A DNA stretch of 43,297 bases from HGM13862 sp031553915 (lineage in GTDB: Bacteria; Bacillota; Dehalobacteriia; UBA4068): positions 1 through 43,297 of the forward strand of contig JAVBKT010000013.1 of NCBI GenBank assembly GCA_031553915.1. Reading direction: 5' to 3'. The position numbers and the translations under genes were made by a program. Under the pieces are notes generated by a model, which worked only from the letters and a program-made list of their open reading frames with translations, did not search any database and was not told where the DNA came from. How positions within the stretch are numbered: position 1 is the stretch's first letter; every line of letters begins with the position of its first letter. Below, in pieces: positions 16,611 through 25,933 of the stretch.

Positions 16611-17843
16611 ATGCAGAATATCTCTCCAACATTAAAAGCAACTTCCTTTAATGATTTTTCCCTTTCAGTGCTTGACGCTACCAGCAATAAAGCCCTCATC
16701 ACCCTAACTGATGAGGAGGTTTATTCGCAAAAAGCGCAGTTACTGGTGGAATATCTGCTGTTCTCCGGCAAGGAGGCAGCAACATTTGAAGAGTTGATAG
16801 AAATTCTTTGGCCTGGCGAAGGCCCGGCGGACCCCCTGGCATCCCTGCGCATTTTAATCCATCGGGCCCGTGTTAAGCTGCGTCAGTTAGAGGACTTTAC
16901 CGGTGCGGAGCTGATACTGCGGCAGGAAAAAACTTATCTGTGGAACAAACAGCTGCCCTTAAAACGCGATAACGAAACGTTTGACAAACTATATCATAAA
17001 TCCCGCTGTAAAAGCGGGGAAGAACGCCTTGACATTCTGCTGGAAGCAGAGCAACTCTACAAGGGGCATTTTTTGCCCAAACGCAGTCAAAATCAATGGG
17101 TGATGGTTCTTGACGCCTATTACCATTCTAAATATCTTGCCATCTGCGAGGAGGCAATTACCCTACTAGAAAAATTGGAGCGCAACTGGGATATCGTCGA
17201 TCTGTGCAAAAAAGCAGTAACGATCGACCCTTATGCGGAGCGGATACATGTTGCGTTTATCAAAGCGCTGACTGCAGTTGGTTCTCACGGCGCAGCGCTG
17301 GAGCATTACAAATATGTGACGGAAATGTTTCTCAATGAGTTTGGCATCACCCCCTCTAAAGAATTAAAAGAAGTATATCTCAATTTACAAAACCAGCACG
17401 AGCTGGAAACAAACATCAGTGTAATCTGTCAATCTCTGGCCGAAGAAGAGGAAAGTCAAGGCGCTTATTTCATGGAATACGAAGCATTCCGGCTAGCGTG
17501 CCAGCTAAAGGCACGCGAAAGTGTCCGCACCGGACAAAACGGACAGCTGATCCTGATCACTGTTTTGCCGGCAGCCGGCAAGCACCCCGGCCAACGCTCC
17601 CAACGTACCTGCATGGAACGCTTGGGCAAGGTGATTAAAAACTCGCTGCGAATGGGCGACTTTTACACCCGCTACAGCGTTTTACAATATCTGGTTCTGG
17701 CGCAGAATACAAGCAGCGAAAACTCTCAGAAGGTGATCAACCGCTTGCAGCACAATTTTAATCTGGCTTACCCTGGCTCCGGATATCTTCTGCAATGTTC
17801 CCCCTTGCCTATATTGCCAAAAAACCAACCGTTTGCCAATTAG
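16611..17843 (+). CDS. BTAD transcriptional regulator with C-terminal degenerate GGDEF-like domain
   Basis: The 410-residue protein has a winged helix (about 25-105; the segment FEELIEILWPGEG is typical), then a bacterial transcriptional activator domain (about 115-270, TPR-like, ending LNEFGITPSKELKEVY), as in SARP-type regulators. The last 120 residues (about 285-400) have the rhythm of a GGDEF fold: LILITVLP, then a helix, then LRMGDFYTRYS where the active loop would be, but without GGDEF. It stands 250 bases upstream of the pilus genes, on the same strand, and is the likely regulator of the island. A terminator follows it, so it is a separate transcript. Confidence 0.82.
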   Translation: MQNISPTLKATSFNDFSLSVLDATSNKALITLTDEEVYSQKAQLLVEYLLFSGKEAATFEELIEILWPGEGPADPLASLRILIHRARVKLRQLEDFTGAELILRQEKTYLWNKQLPLKRDNETFDKLYHKSRCKSGEERLDILLEAEQLYKGHFLPKRSQNQWVMVLDAYYHSKYLAICEEAITLLEKLERNWDIVDLCKKAVTIDPYAERIHVAFIKALTAVGSHGAALEHYKYVTEMFLNEFGITPSKELKEVYLNLQNQHELETNISVICQSLAEEEESQGAYFMEYEAFRLACQLKARESVRTGQNGQLILITVLPAAGKHPGQRSQRTCMERLGKVIKNSLRMGDFYTRYSVLQYLVLAQNTSSENSQKVINRLQHNFNLAYPGSGYLLQCSPLPILPKNQPFAN

Positions 17844-17867
17844 ATATACTTCATTCCCAATCAGGCT

Positions 17868-17907
17868 AGCGCCAAAAGCTCCCTGCTTTTGGCGCTATTT
17901 TTATTTA
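17868..17907 (+). terminator. Terminator after the BTAD regulator
   Basis: A perfect 12-bp stem (17868-17879 with 17885-17896) is followed by ATTTTTATTT. Confidence 0.88.
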
Positions 17908-18093
17908 TTGATAACTTTTACTAATTTCAGAGGATCATTCTCTTGTTTTGAAATTTTTTTACAATTTTCGGGGAGTAAGCTTAAATTAATTAATATTTTT
18001 CTTTAATATTTCTCTTTGCTGCTTTTCTCGACCAAAGCTCAGTTAGCTTAAAAGTGCAGCCCTCGAAATCTAAAATGAAAGGGAATGAATATT

Positions 18094-21000
18094 GTGAGCA
18101 AAAGCAATATCTTAACAAAAACTTTAACCGTAATCCTGGCACTGATGATTGTCATTATCCTTGGCTTGCTGTATTCCTCAGCCTACAGCAGCACTGATCT
18201 GCAGACTGACATCAATGGTCAGCTGCTAGACGAAGATGACAACACCGCTTCGGATGAAGATCTGTTGTTATTAGATGCCAACAACGCTGATGTGAACATC
18301 ATTGATATTAACAGCACTGATGTTGACAGCGCTGATGAAGACAATCTCGATACCATCGATACGGATGAAAATACCGGTGATAGTGAGCAAACAGATGAGC
18401 TTGAAAACGCCGATATTACTGCCGATACCGAGGATATTATCGACATCGAAGAGCCTGAGGTGCCTGCGGCGGACATGCCCGCTCTGGAGCTGATCCCGGG
18501 CACACTGGAAGCCATTATATACCTTGACCAGCTCTATAACGAATATGCCGAGGATGATACGCTTATTACAGTGAGCGGCAATTTTCCCGAGGGCGCCTAT
18601 GTTAACGCTTACCCGGTAGAGTTAGAACTTGAAGGCCAGCTTGTAGTAGCGGCCTACGATATAACCATCTTCCGCGCTGATGGCAGCGTTTTTGAACCGG
18701 AAGAGACAGTATCGGTTAACATTAGCCTGCCTGAACCGCTCGTTTTAGAACAAGAGCAGGAGCTAGCCATCCTCTATGTGCCGGAGCAAGGCACACCGGA
18801 ACCGATTGAAACCGCCATTTCCCTATCTGAAAACAGCGTCGAATTCACGGTAGAGCACTTTTCTACTTATGTAATTGCGCTGAACGGCAGTTCTATATCC
18901 CTGTACGTTAACGGCAGCTTTGTCAAAGCTACGATCGCCGGTGGCAATGGCACACAAACCTCTCCTTATACCACAAATATCATCCCCTGGACCTTTTCAA
19001 ACGGCGAAAGGATCGATATAAGCATCAGCAGCACTCAGGGAACCGCGATTATCACAGGATATAGATCGTATAATAGCTCTTCCTGGACTAGCTATAATTA
19101 TCCAACATATACCATCACTTCCTTATCCAGGACAAGCCCGATTGATTTTCGAATTCGTGTTGACAAAACCAGCGGCGGATCGACTTACTACGAAATTTAC
19201 AATAATTTTACCGCCACTTTGCACGCGGTAGAAACTGTTGACAGCACTGCTCTCGGGGTAACAATGAGCATATTCGATGGCCCTGAATCAGATATCTATT
19301 ATTATATGACTCCTAATGTTTTTGGCCCTAACAGTGATTATATGTCGGGAGGAATAATCGGCAAAACCAAAACAGGGCTTGTAAAAAATGTGCTAGGCTC
19401 AAACGGTTATCCTGTATCGACCTTTAACAACACAAACCTGAGCCCATGGTTCGGCAGCGGTAGCCAGGCCAACCATCTGTTTCTCAAAAACAGCTACGAT
19501 AATAACTCCGGCTACTTCTCCTATGATTCAGGCGAAAATTTCGCCAACTACAATTACTCAACCGGGAATTTTACCGTATACCGGGAACTTGGTAGTCCTA
19601 ATAGCGGCGAAAACTTCTTCTACAAACGCGGTAATTTTCTCCCCTTTAATACACTGAATCCCAGCAATATTATAAACCGCAATCGCTACGATGCCTTTGG
19701 CAGGGCGTTATCAACTAGCGCGCCGCGTTATAACGAACCCATATATGGATTTAATGAAGTTGCCAATTATTACTTTGGTATGCAAATTAATGCTAACTTT
19801 GTTCAGCCGGAGAGTGGAAAGATCAGCAACCAAGCTATGGTGTTTGAATTTACCGGCGATGACGATATGTGGGTGTTTATCGACGGGGTACTGGTTCTTG
19901 ATATCGGCGGCATTCATGACGCGCAGAGCGGAGCAATAAATTTTGCGACCGGCCAAGTTTGGTGGACAGAAAATGAGTCCAATGGCACAAATATAACCAG
20001 AGAATATACTCACTACACAACACTAAGACAACAGTTCCAATTAGCAGGCTACAGTTACGCACAGCTAAACTCTATATTTGGCAGCGGAAACACCTTCAGG
20101 GACTTTAGCATGCATAAGTTATCCATGTTCTATTTGGAACGGGGCGGCGGCGCCTCCAACCTGAAAGTCAAATTTAATTTGGCCACTGTTCCTGAAGGTG
20201 CTATTGCAATCAGAAAAGAAGTACAAGGCCCCACGCCTGCTAATCAGGAATTTGACATGATGCTTTATGTCAAAAATTCCACCGGTAACTTTACCCCTGT
20301 CGTAGGCAGCTACCTGCTCAATGGCTCCACCTATACAACAAATAGCAATGGCCTATTCAAGCTTAAGGATGGACAAACTGCGATCTTTACCAGCTTTGTT
20401 GATCCTACAACTGGAAAATCCCGCGGTTTTGTGGCCGGTGACCAGTTCTATGTCCAAGAACTAAATCTCACCTCGGAAGTACACGGCGTGGAATTTGATA
20501 TGCAGACAACAGGTTCACAACCTGTTATCCCCGGCCCCACCGGTACCGCGAAAAGCCCGACCTATACCTACAATTTCTCTGATGGCACAACAGTGTTCAT
20601 CCTAGTAAAAAATATAGTGGTTCAGCGCGATATGTGCAATATCACTGTATCCAAAAATTTCTCCGGCATCAACTTCGTTCCTCCGAATTTCAAGGCTATT
20701 TTCCGCCTCTTTAATAGTAATGGCAGTGGCGGCACAGCCGGCCAGGAGCTTGCGTCGGTAACAGTAAATGCCAGCGATTTCGACATAAACGGCAAATACC
20801 AATATACCTTCGGACGGCTGGAGCCGGGATCATATGTTGTGGTGGAGGAAATCGTTAATAACGGCGATACCGAAGCTTACAGCTATAAATATACAAAAGT
20901 CAACCCGGTTTCAAAACCACCCTGCATGTCAGCTAGCAACGGCCTGTCCGCTACGGTCACCGTTGATGCCAGCAGTAAAACCGCAACAGTAGCTTTCACC

Positions 21001-21186
21001 AACCACTACGGCCTGATGGCACTGCCGGAAACGGGTGGAGCTGGTACCATAATTTTCACTGACTTTGGTATTACGCTTATTTTTACCGCTGGAGCCGCAT
21101 TCTGCATGCTTTACCTGATGATATGCGGCAAACGACGGAAGAATATAGATGTTATTAAAATCACAGCAAAGAGTGGTGATAGGTAG
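18094..21186 (+). CDS. Large LPxTG fibro-slime adhesin, likely pilus tip
   Basis: The protein has about 1030 residues: a signal segment (about 8-32), then an Asp/Glu-rich stretch (about 35-130), a beta-rich region, a fibro-slime/PA14-like domain (about 380-700, core FTGDDDMWVFIDGVLVLDIG near 583), a SpaA/DUF5979-type repeat (about 845-975) and a cell-wall sorting signal: LPETG at 977-981, a hydrophobic segment and a basic tail. It is exported and covalently anchored by sortase. It is the first gene of the pilin-sortase cluster, in the place where tip adhesins usually lie. I favour GTG at 18094 (AAAGGG 10 bases upstream) over ATG at 18085, which nearly touches that site. Confidence 0.85.
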   Translation: MSKSNILTKTLTVILALMIVIILGLLYSSAYSSTDLQTDINGQLLDEDDNTASDEDLLLLDANNADVNIIDINSTDVDSADEDNLDTIDTDENTGDSEQTDELENADITADTEDIIDIEEPEVPAADMPALELIPGTLEAIIYLDQLYNEYAEDDTLITVSGNFPEGAYVNAYPVELELEGQLVVAAYDITIFRADGSVFEPEETVSVNISLPEPLVLEQEQELAILYVPEQGTPEPIETAISLSENSVEFTVEHFSTYVIALNGSSISLYVNGSFVKATIAGGNGTQTSPYTTNIIPWTFSNGERIDISISSTQGTAIITGYRSYNSSSWTSYNYPTYTITSLSRTSPIDFRIRVDKTSGGSTYYEIYNNFTATLHAVETVDSTALGVTMSIFDGPESDIYYYMTPNVFGPNSDYMSGGIIGKTKTGLVKNVLGSNGYPVSTFNNTNLSPWFGSGSQANHLFLKNSYDNNSGYFSYDSGENFANYNYSTGNFTVYRELGSPNSGENFFYKRGNFLPFNTLNPSNIINRNRYDAFGRALSTSAPRYNEPIYGFNEVANYYFGMQINANFVQPESGKISNQAMVFEFTGDDDMWVFIDGVLVLDIGGIHDAQSGAINFATGQVWWTENESNGTNITREYTHYTTLRQQFQLAGYSYAQLNSIFGSGNTFRDFSMHKLSMFYLERGGGASNLKVKFNLATVPEGAIAIRKEVQGPTPANQEFDMMLYVKNSTGNFTPVVGSYLLNGSTYTTNSNGLFKLKDGQTAIFTSFVDPTTGKSRGFVAGDQFYVQELNLTSEVHGVEFDMQTTGSQPVIPGPTGTAKSPTYTYNFSDGTTVFILVKNIVVQRDMCNITVSKNFSGINFVPPNFKAIFRLFNSNGSGGTAGQELASVTVNASDFDINGKYQYTFGRLEPGSYVVVEEIVNNGDTEAYSYKYTKVNPVSKPPCMSASNGLSATVTVDASSKTATVAFTNHYGLMALPETGGAGTIIFTDFGITLIFTAGAAFCMLYLMICGKRRKNIDVIKITAKSGDR

Positions 21187-21286
21187 AAAAAACTTGGGCA
21201 CCCGGAACAGGAACAAAACAGACAAAGTTTTAGTGTTTAGTTTGTAATTTAAATCAAAAATTTATTTCAAGAAAGGATCTAGAACA

Positions 21287-22777
21287 ATGAAAAAAATTAA
21301 ATCTGCAAAACTATTAGTTTTCCTTATGGTATTGGTCTTAATGCTTAGCCTGACCGTGACTGCCTTGGCAGCAAACACCAACGGATCAATTACCGTAAAC
21401 AATGTTACTCCGAGCACCGTATTAAAAGTTTATCCTATTCTCTACAGTGAAACAAATACCGGGGGGACTTATACTTACACCTTTGCTGACCCGTCCTACA
21501 AAACTGTGTTCATCACTGTGCTGAACGCGCATGATGCGAGCTTTGGCTTTACCGCCAGCACATCTGACGCAACCATTATGGCAGCTGTCAGCAGCTTGTC
21601 CACTAACTCCACTTTTACAGAAAATCTGAAAACAGCGCTGGAAACAGCGGTTGGCAGTACTACTCCGCTATATACTCTCGGCAGCACAGATTATACTGCC
21701 AGTGTGGGTAACCCAAATCTTGGTACTATCACCAAAACAGGCATCAACACCGGATATTACCTGATCATGGATGGCACTACTTACCCACCGGGCAGCGATG
21801 CCACACTCAAATCTATCCTTGGCACCGCTAACCCTAATCTCGTTGCCAATATGAAATCATCCACTCATACCAAACCAGTCAAAGAAGTAAGTGAACCGGC
21901 AAAAACTGATGGCGTGAACATCGGCGATGTAGTTTCCTACACCGTAACCGTACCGCTGCCAAACTTCGCCAACTACTCTGCTTACACACTGAAAGTGATT
22001 GATACTCTTGGCAAAGGCCTCACCTACAAAGAGATTACCTCTGTGCAAATCATGAATGGCGCCACTGTAGTCGCCACCCTCACCTCGCCAACCGGCTACA
22101 CCTTTACTTCTGTGCCGGATGCGCTGACCGGGAAAACTGCACTGACCTTTAACTTTGGCGATGTCAAAGATAGCTGGAAAGACTATATCGGCTACAGCCT
22201 GGTCATCAAATACAGCGCTACCGTAAACGCAGACGCAGACTTGGTCAGCGGTACTCTGGAAAACGGTGTCTACGCAGTAGAAAATGACCAGAACATTGAT
22301 GGTAACGGCACAAAAGTCTATACCTATGGCTTTAACATTAAGAAAACCAATGAAGCTGGCGATCTGCTTGCCGGAGTTAAATTTGAAGTCTATGCCGGAA
22401 CCACTGCTACCGGTTCTCCCCTCACCTTTACTAAAGTAGGCGATAACTACATCTATAACCCCCTTGGCACCATCACTGAACTGGTGACTGACGCCAATGG
22501 CGCGATCAAAGTCTTCGGTCTGAAGAGCGGCTCCTACACACTGAAAGAGACCTATACGCTGCCAGGCTATAACCCTATGGCAGATAAGACCTTTACTCTG
22601 GGCGGAGGTTCCACTGGCACCATCTACACCGACCTTGATATCATCAACTATACCGGCAAGGAACTGCCGAGCACCGGCGGCGCAGGCACTATCCTCTTCA
22701 CTATCCTGGGCTGTGCGGTAATCGCAGGCGGAGTTATCTTCCTCATCGTCAACCGCAGACGCGCCGTAAGTAAATAG
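21287..22777 (+). CDS. LPxTG major pilin with isopeptide-forming domains
   Basis: The 496-residue protein has a signal peptide (1-29, cut near ALAA), an N-terminal pilin domain (about 30-190), a D2-type isopeptide-forming domain (about 195-340), a SpaA/Cna-B-like domain (about 350-455) and the sorting signal LPSTG at 460-464 with membrane segment and RRR tail. An E-box (YTLKETYTLPGY, Glu near 422) is present, as required for the Lys-Asn isopeptide bond. A classical VYPK pilin motif is not seen; VYPILY near residue 48 is the closest. The AAAGGATC site before the ATG is good. Highly repeated codon choice (ACC, GGC, AAA) fits strong expression of a shaft protein. Confidence 0.88.
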   Translation: MKKIKSAKLLVFLMVLVLMLSLTVTALAANTNGSITVNNVTPSTVLKVYPILYSETNTGGTYTYTFADPSYKTVFITVLNAHDASFGFTASTSDATIMAAVSSLSTNSTFTENLKTALETAVGSTTPLYTLGSTDYTASVGNPNLGTITKTGINTGYYLIMDGTTYPPGSDATLKSILGTANPNLVANMKSSTHTKPVKEVSEPAKTDGVNIGDVVSYTVTVPLPNFANYSAYTLKVIDTLGKGLTYKEITSVQIMNGATVVATLTSPTGYTFTSVPDALTGKTALTFNFGDVKDSWKDYIGYSLVIKYSATVNADADLVSGTLENGVYAVENDQNIDGNGTKVYTYGFNIKKTNEAGDLLAGVKFEVYAGTTATGSPLTFTKVGDNYIYNPLGTITELVTDANGAIKVFGLKSGSYTLKETYTLPGYNPMADKTFTLGGGSTGTIYTDLDIINYTGKELPSTGGAGTILFTILGCAVIAGGVIFLIVNRRRAVSK

Positions 22778-22817
22778 AATATAAATAGAATACTTGAATA
22801 ATCAATTAGGCAAATTT

Positions 22818-22859
22818 GGGGAGGCGGCAGCATGTACGCCGCCTCCCCACCTCTCTTTT
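22818..22859 (+). terminator. GC-rich hairpin inside the pilus operon
   Basis: An 11-bp, almost all G:C stem (22818-22828 with 22838-22848) is followed by ACCTCTCTTTTA, an imperfect T-run. Lying between pilin and sortase, it could lower transcription of the sortase relative to the pilin. Confidence 0.6.
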
Positions 22860-22906
22860 ACCACAACCAATATAAGAAACATCACAGGCACTAAATACCT
22901 AAGGAG

Positions 22907-23893
22907 GTGCTCCACATAAAAGAGCTATTGATAAGTGATGATCTGGAGCATCCGGAACCCGGCGATGCGCCGAAAAATGAAGCGGAAGCCGAGCCAACCG
23001 CCAAGCCCAGCAGGCTAAAGAAAATCATCAAACAGCTACTGATTATAGTCATTTTTCTGTTCGTGGTTTTTGTCGGGCTGCTGGTACTGCTCTACCCTAG
23101 TGTGAGCAACTATGTTAACACCAAAAACGCCTCAATCGCGATTGAGAACTATAATAATACGCTACACGAACTCTCCGAGGTTGATTATAGCGATTATTTG
23201 GCCGCTGCCATTGATTATAATGCCTGGCTGTCCGGCATGGATATCAATCTGGATGCTGAGCCAGGAGCAAACTGGAGCGGTGTTGACCGGACCAAGGAAT
23301 ATTGGGACTTGCTTGACGTGTCAGACACCGGGATGATGGGCTATGTCGAGATCAAGCAGCTTAACATTCAGCTTCCCATTTATCATGGTGTAGATGAGAT
23401 TGTTCTCACCATTGGCGCAGGGCACATGCCCGGCACTTCCCTGCCGGTCGGGGGCGAAAGCACCCATGCCGTGATTTCTGCCCATACCGGCCTGCCTTCG
23501 GCAAAATTGTTTACCGGTATTGATACTATGGCGCTTGGTGATACCTTTGCGCTGCATGTCTTGAACGAAACGCTAACATATCAGGTCGATCAAATACTGA
23601 CCGTATTACCTGAAGAAGTTGAAGCTTTGGATATTATTCGCGGAGAAGACCATGTGACATTGATTACCTGCACTCCTTATGGGATCAACACCCACCGTCT
23701 GCTTGTTCGCGGTACGAGGATTGAGACCCCGCCGGAAGAAACTCCGCAGGTAACGGAAGAGGCGGAAGCAGAAGAGCTAAGCCTCCTGCAAGCATTGTGG
23801 CAAAAATTCATCGCATTTCTTGTTGATAAAACAGCTGAAGTAGTATTTAACATAACCGAGTGGGGTATGAATCTGCTCGGGATAGATTACTGA
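22907..23893 (+). CDS. Class C (pilin-polymerising) sortase
   Basis: The protein has up to 328 residues: cytoplasmic acidic N-terminus, membrane segment (about 42-63), catalytic domain with H193 (SAHTG), C255 in TLITC and R264 in HRLLVRG, and a C-terminal hydrophobic helix (about 295-325), the plan of pilus-specific sortases that join pilin subunits through a Lys side chain. The lid tripeptide (DPF/W/Y) is not visible. The start is odd: AAGGAGG (22901-22907) overlaps the GTG at 22907, while an in-frame ATA at 22916 has ideal 8-base spacing, and the next TTG is 20 bases away. The start is therefore uncertain by three codons. Confidence 0.9.
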   Translation: MLHIKELLISDDLEHPEPGDAPKNEAEAEPTAKPSRLKKIIKQLLIIVIFLFVVFVGLLVLLYPSVSNYVNTKNASIAIENYNNTLHELSEVDYSDYLAAAIDYNAWLSGMDINLDAEPGANWSGVDRTKEYWDLLDVSDTGMMGYVEIKQLNIQLPIYHGVDEIVLTIGAGHMPGTSLPVGGESTHAVISAHTGLPSAKLFTGIDTMALGDTFALHVLNETLTYQVDQILTVLPEEVEALDIIRGEDHVTLITCTPYGINTHRLLVRGTRIETPPEETPQVTEEAEAEELSLLQALWQKFIAFLVDKTAEVVFNITEWGMNLLGIDY

Positions 23894-23922
23894 TAGAATC
23901 CGTTCATAATAGGAGGAAAGCT

Positions 23923-25140
23923 ATGAGCATCTCTTCCAATAAAAAAATACGCGCGCTGCTGATCTTGATACTTTGCGCCATCCTGGTAGCAGGGATATGT
24001 CAAGCGGCCTTGGCAGCGCCCTCAAATACGCTTGACCGTAATGCCCTGGGGTCGATAACGCTCTACCCTACCTATGACGGGAAGGCTATCAGCGGCGGCA
24101 CCTTTGATATCTACAAGGTCGCCACGTTGAATAGCTCGGGGCAGTATCTCTTCGACCTCTATGGCACATTTATTAATGCTGCCGGCGAAGTGGATATTAA
24201 CAAAGCAAATACTGCGCGGGAATTGGAAACCGCAGCCAAGACGCTGGCCAAGTATATTAACAATGTCCCGGCAGCAGAAATTATCCATCTTGACCGGGAT
24301 ATTGACGGCAATACGGTGAATAATCTTTCTACCGGCGCTTATCTGATTATCCAGACCAGTATCGGCTCACCGTATACCGTAGCGGCTCCGTTCCTCGTTT
24401 TTATACCTTCGTATGATAATGAGGACGGTTGGCAATATAATATTACTGCCAAACCAAAGCTTGACCGCACAGACGAAGAGTTTACCCGTGTTTCCGTGAC
24501 CAAAATCTGGAATGATGCCGGCCTTGAAGCCACCCGTCCCAGCAGTGTAAAAGTCAGCCTGTTCCGTAATGGGACGCAATACGGAGGCGTAGTCACGCTG
24601 AGCAAGGATAACAACTGGAAGTATAGCTGGCGAAACCTTGATGCAAGATATACCTGGACCGTGCGCGAGGTGGAACAAGACGGCAACTACATCATAACCA
24701 TTGACCGCTCCGGGACTTCGTTTACGATCACCAACACACCCAAGGCGCCCCCTCCCCTGGCCTCTACCATCAATGTTACCAAGCTCTGGTCTGGTGATGA
24801 TTCGTCCACGCGCCCTAAAAGCGTTGATGTCACCCTGTACCGTGATGGCTCCGCCTATGCAACAGTCACCCTTAATGCGGCCAATAACTGGTCATATGCT
24901 TGGGCAGGCTTAGGTGACGGCTATACCTGGACAGTCAGGGAGACCTCTGTTCCCGCGGGATATACCGCCGCTGTAACGCAATCCGGGTATACTTTTACCG
25001 TCACCAATACCTATCACGGTGATAAAACACCGCAAACCGGCCTGATTCAATGGCCAATACCAGTGCTGTGCCTGGTTGCCCTGTGCTGCTTTATTGCTGC
25101 GGCAGCGGTAAACAATAGAAGGAAGCGCCACGGAGGCTAA
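23923..25140 (+). CDS. Cna-B-repeat pilin with TPQTG sorting motif
   Basis: The 405-residue protein has a signal peptide (1-32), an N-terminal domain (about 40-180), two Cna-B domains (about 192-278 and 285-365, each beginning VTK-W and ending FTITNT or FTVTNT), then the sorting signal TPQTG at 369-373 with hydrophobic segment and RRKRHGG tail. The motif lacks the leading Leu of LPxTG, so it may be recognised by a different sortase than the two larger proteins; the sortase that follows directly is the obvious candidate. GGAGG is 7 bases before this ATG. It is likely the basal or minor pilin. Confidence 0.86.
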   Translation: MSISSNKKIRALLILILCAILVAGICQAALAAPSNTLDRNALGSITLYPTYDGKAISGGTFDIYKVATLNSSGQYLFDLYGTFINAAGEVDINKANTARELETAAKTLAKYINNVPAAEIIHLDRDIDGNTVNNLSTGAYLIIQTSIGSPYTVAAPFLVFIPSYDNEDGWQYNITAKPKLDRTDEEFTRVSVTKIWNDAGLEATRPSSVKVSLFRNGTQYGGVVTLSKDNNWKYSWRNLDARYTWTVREVEQDGNYIITIDRSGTSFTITNTPKAPPPLASTINVTKLWSGDDSSTRPKSVDVTLYRDGSAYATVTLNAANNWSYAWAGLGDGYTWTVRETSVPAGYTAAVTQSGYTFTVTNTYHGDKTPQTGLIQWPIPVLCLVALCCFIAAAAVNNRRKRHGG

Positions 25141-25141
25141 C

Positions 25142-25753
25142 TTGAGCAAAAAACGATCTCTTTCCAAAGTGATATTAATGAGTCTGGGTTGCTGCTGTCT
25201 GCTTGCCGCAGCAACCCTGGCTCTCCTCAACAGTTGGACAGAAAGCCAGGCCAAGGCAGAAGCTGATCAGCTGACCGCTTCGCTTGCCTCCATGCTGGCC
25301 GAATCTGCCACCAATTCAATAGATGGCGTAGACAGCGGACTGGAAAATAACACAACCGGGGAGATATCCTCCCTTGACATTGGTGGTTATGATGTTTGCG
25401 GAGCTCTCTCTATCCCAGCTATTGATATTGAGCTGGCTGTCATCTCCACCTGGAGCTATCCCAAGCTGAATATTTCCGCCTGCCGCTACAGCGGTTCACC
25501 CGAGGGGCAGCTGATTATTATGGCGCACAATTATGCGCAGCATTTTGGCAAGCTCAATGAACTGTCTGCTGGAGACGATGTGGTCTTTACCGATATCGAG
25601 GGAATAGCGCATAACTATCGCGTCTCGGCCACAGAAACCTGGGCTACAAACCAGCTGCAGGAAATCCTCTCCGGCGAGGACTGGGCTTTGACTCTATTCA
25701 CCTGCACCTACGGCGGCGCAAACCGTGTTGTAGTACGCTGCACCAGGGTCTGA
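25142..25753 (+). CDS. Second sortase, short class B/D-like
   Basis: The 203-residue protein has an N-terminal membrane segment (about 10-30) and a compact catalytic domain with H129 (MAHNYAQHFG), C188 in TLFTC and R195. It has no C-terminal membrane helix, unlike the class C enzyme upstream. It starts with TTG one base after the previous stop, with GGAGG 5 bases upstream, so it is coupled to the TPQTG pilin. The probable role is anchoring that pilin, and thus the fibre, to the cell wall; the subclass is not certain from sequence alone. Confidence 0.85.
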   Translation: MSKKRSLSKVILMSLGCCCLLAAATLALLNSWTESQAKAEADQLTASLASMLAESATNSIDGVDSGLENNTTGEISSLDIGGYDVCGALSIPAIDIELAVISTWSYPKLNISACRYSGSPEGQLIIMAHNYAQHFGKLNELSAGDDVVFTDIEGIAHNYRVSATETWATNQLQEILSGEDWALTLFTCTYGGANRVVVRCTRV

Positions 25754-25789
25754 ACCTATTTTACAGTGAATAAGGGACGCCTGTATAAG

Positions 25790-25873
25790 TCAGTTTTTTG
25801 CGATAAATAAATTTTGCGGGCGGTGGAACCCCCCAGAACGGTGATCGTGGCCCAAGTGGTCCCTGCTGGCCAT
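25790..25873 (-). CDS. Possible 27-residue His/Gly-rich peptide
   Basis: A perfect AAGGAGG (25882-25888) lies 8 bases before an ATG that opens a 27-codon frame beginning MASRDHLGHDHRSGG. No promoter is evident. It may be a real small protein or chance. It lies between the pilus operon and the GNAT gene, beyond the terminator of the latter. Confidence 0.3.
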   Translation of the reverse strand: MASRDHLGHDHRSGGFHRPQNLFIAKN

Positions 25874-25933
25874 CGTCCGCGCCTCCTTTTCTTTTGTCCT
25901 TTCCCGATGACATAGTTTTACGAGGGTTGAAAT

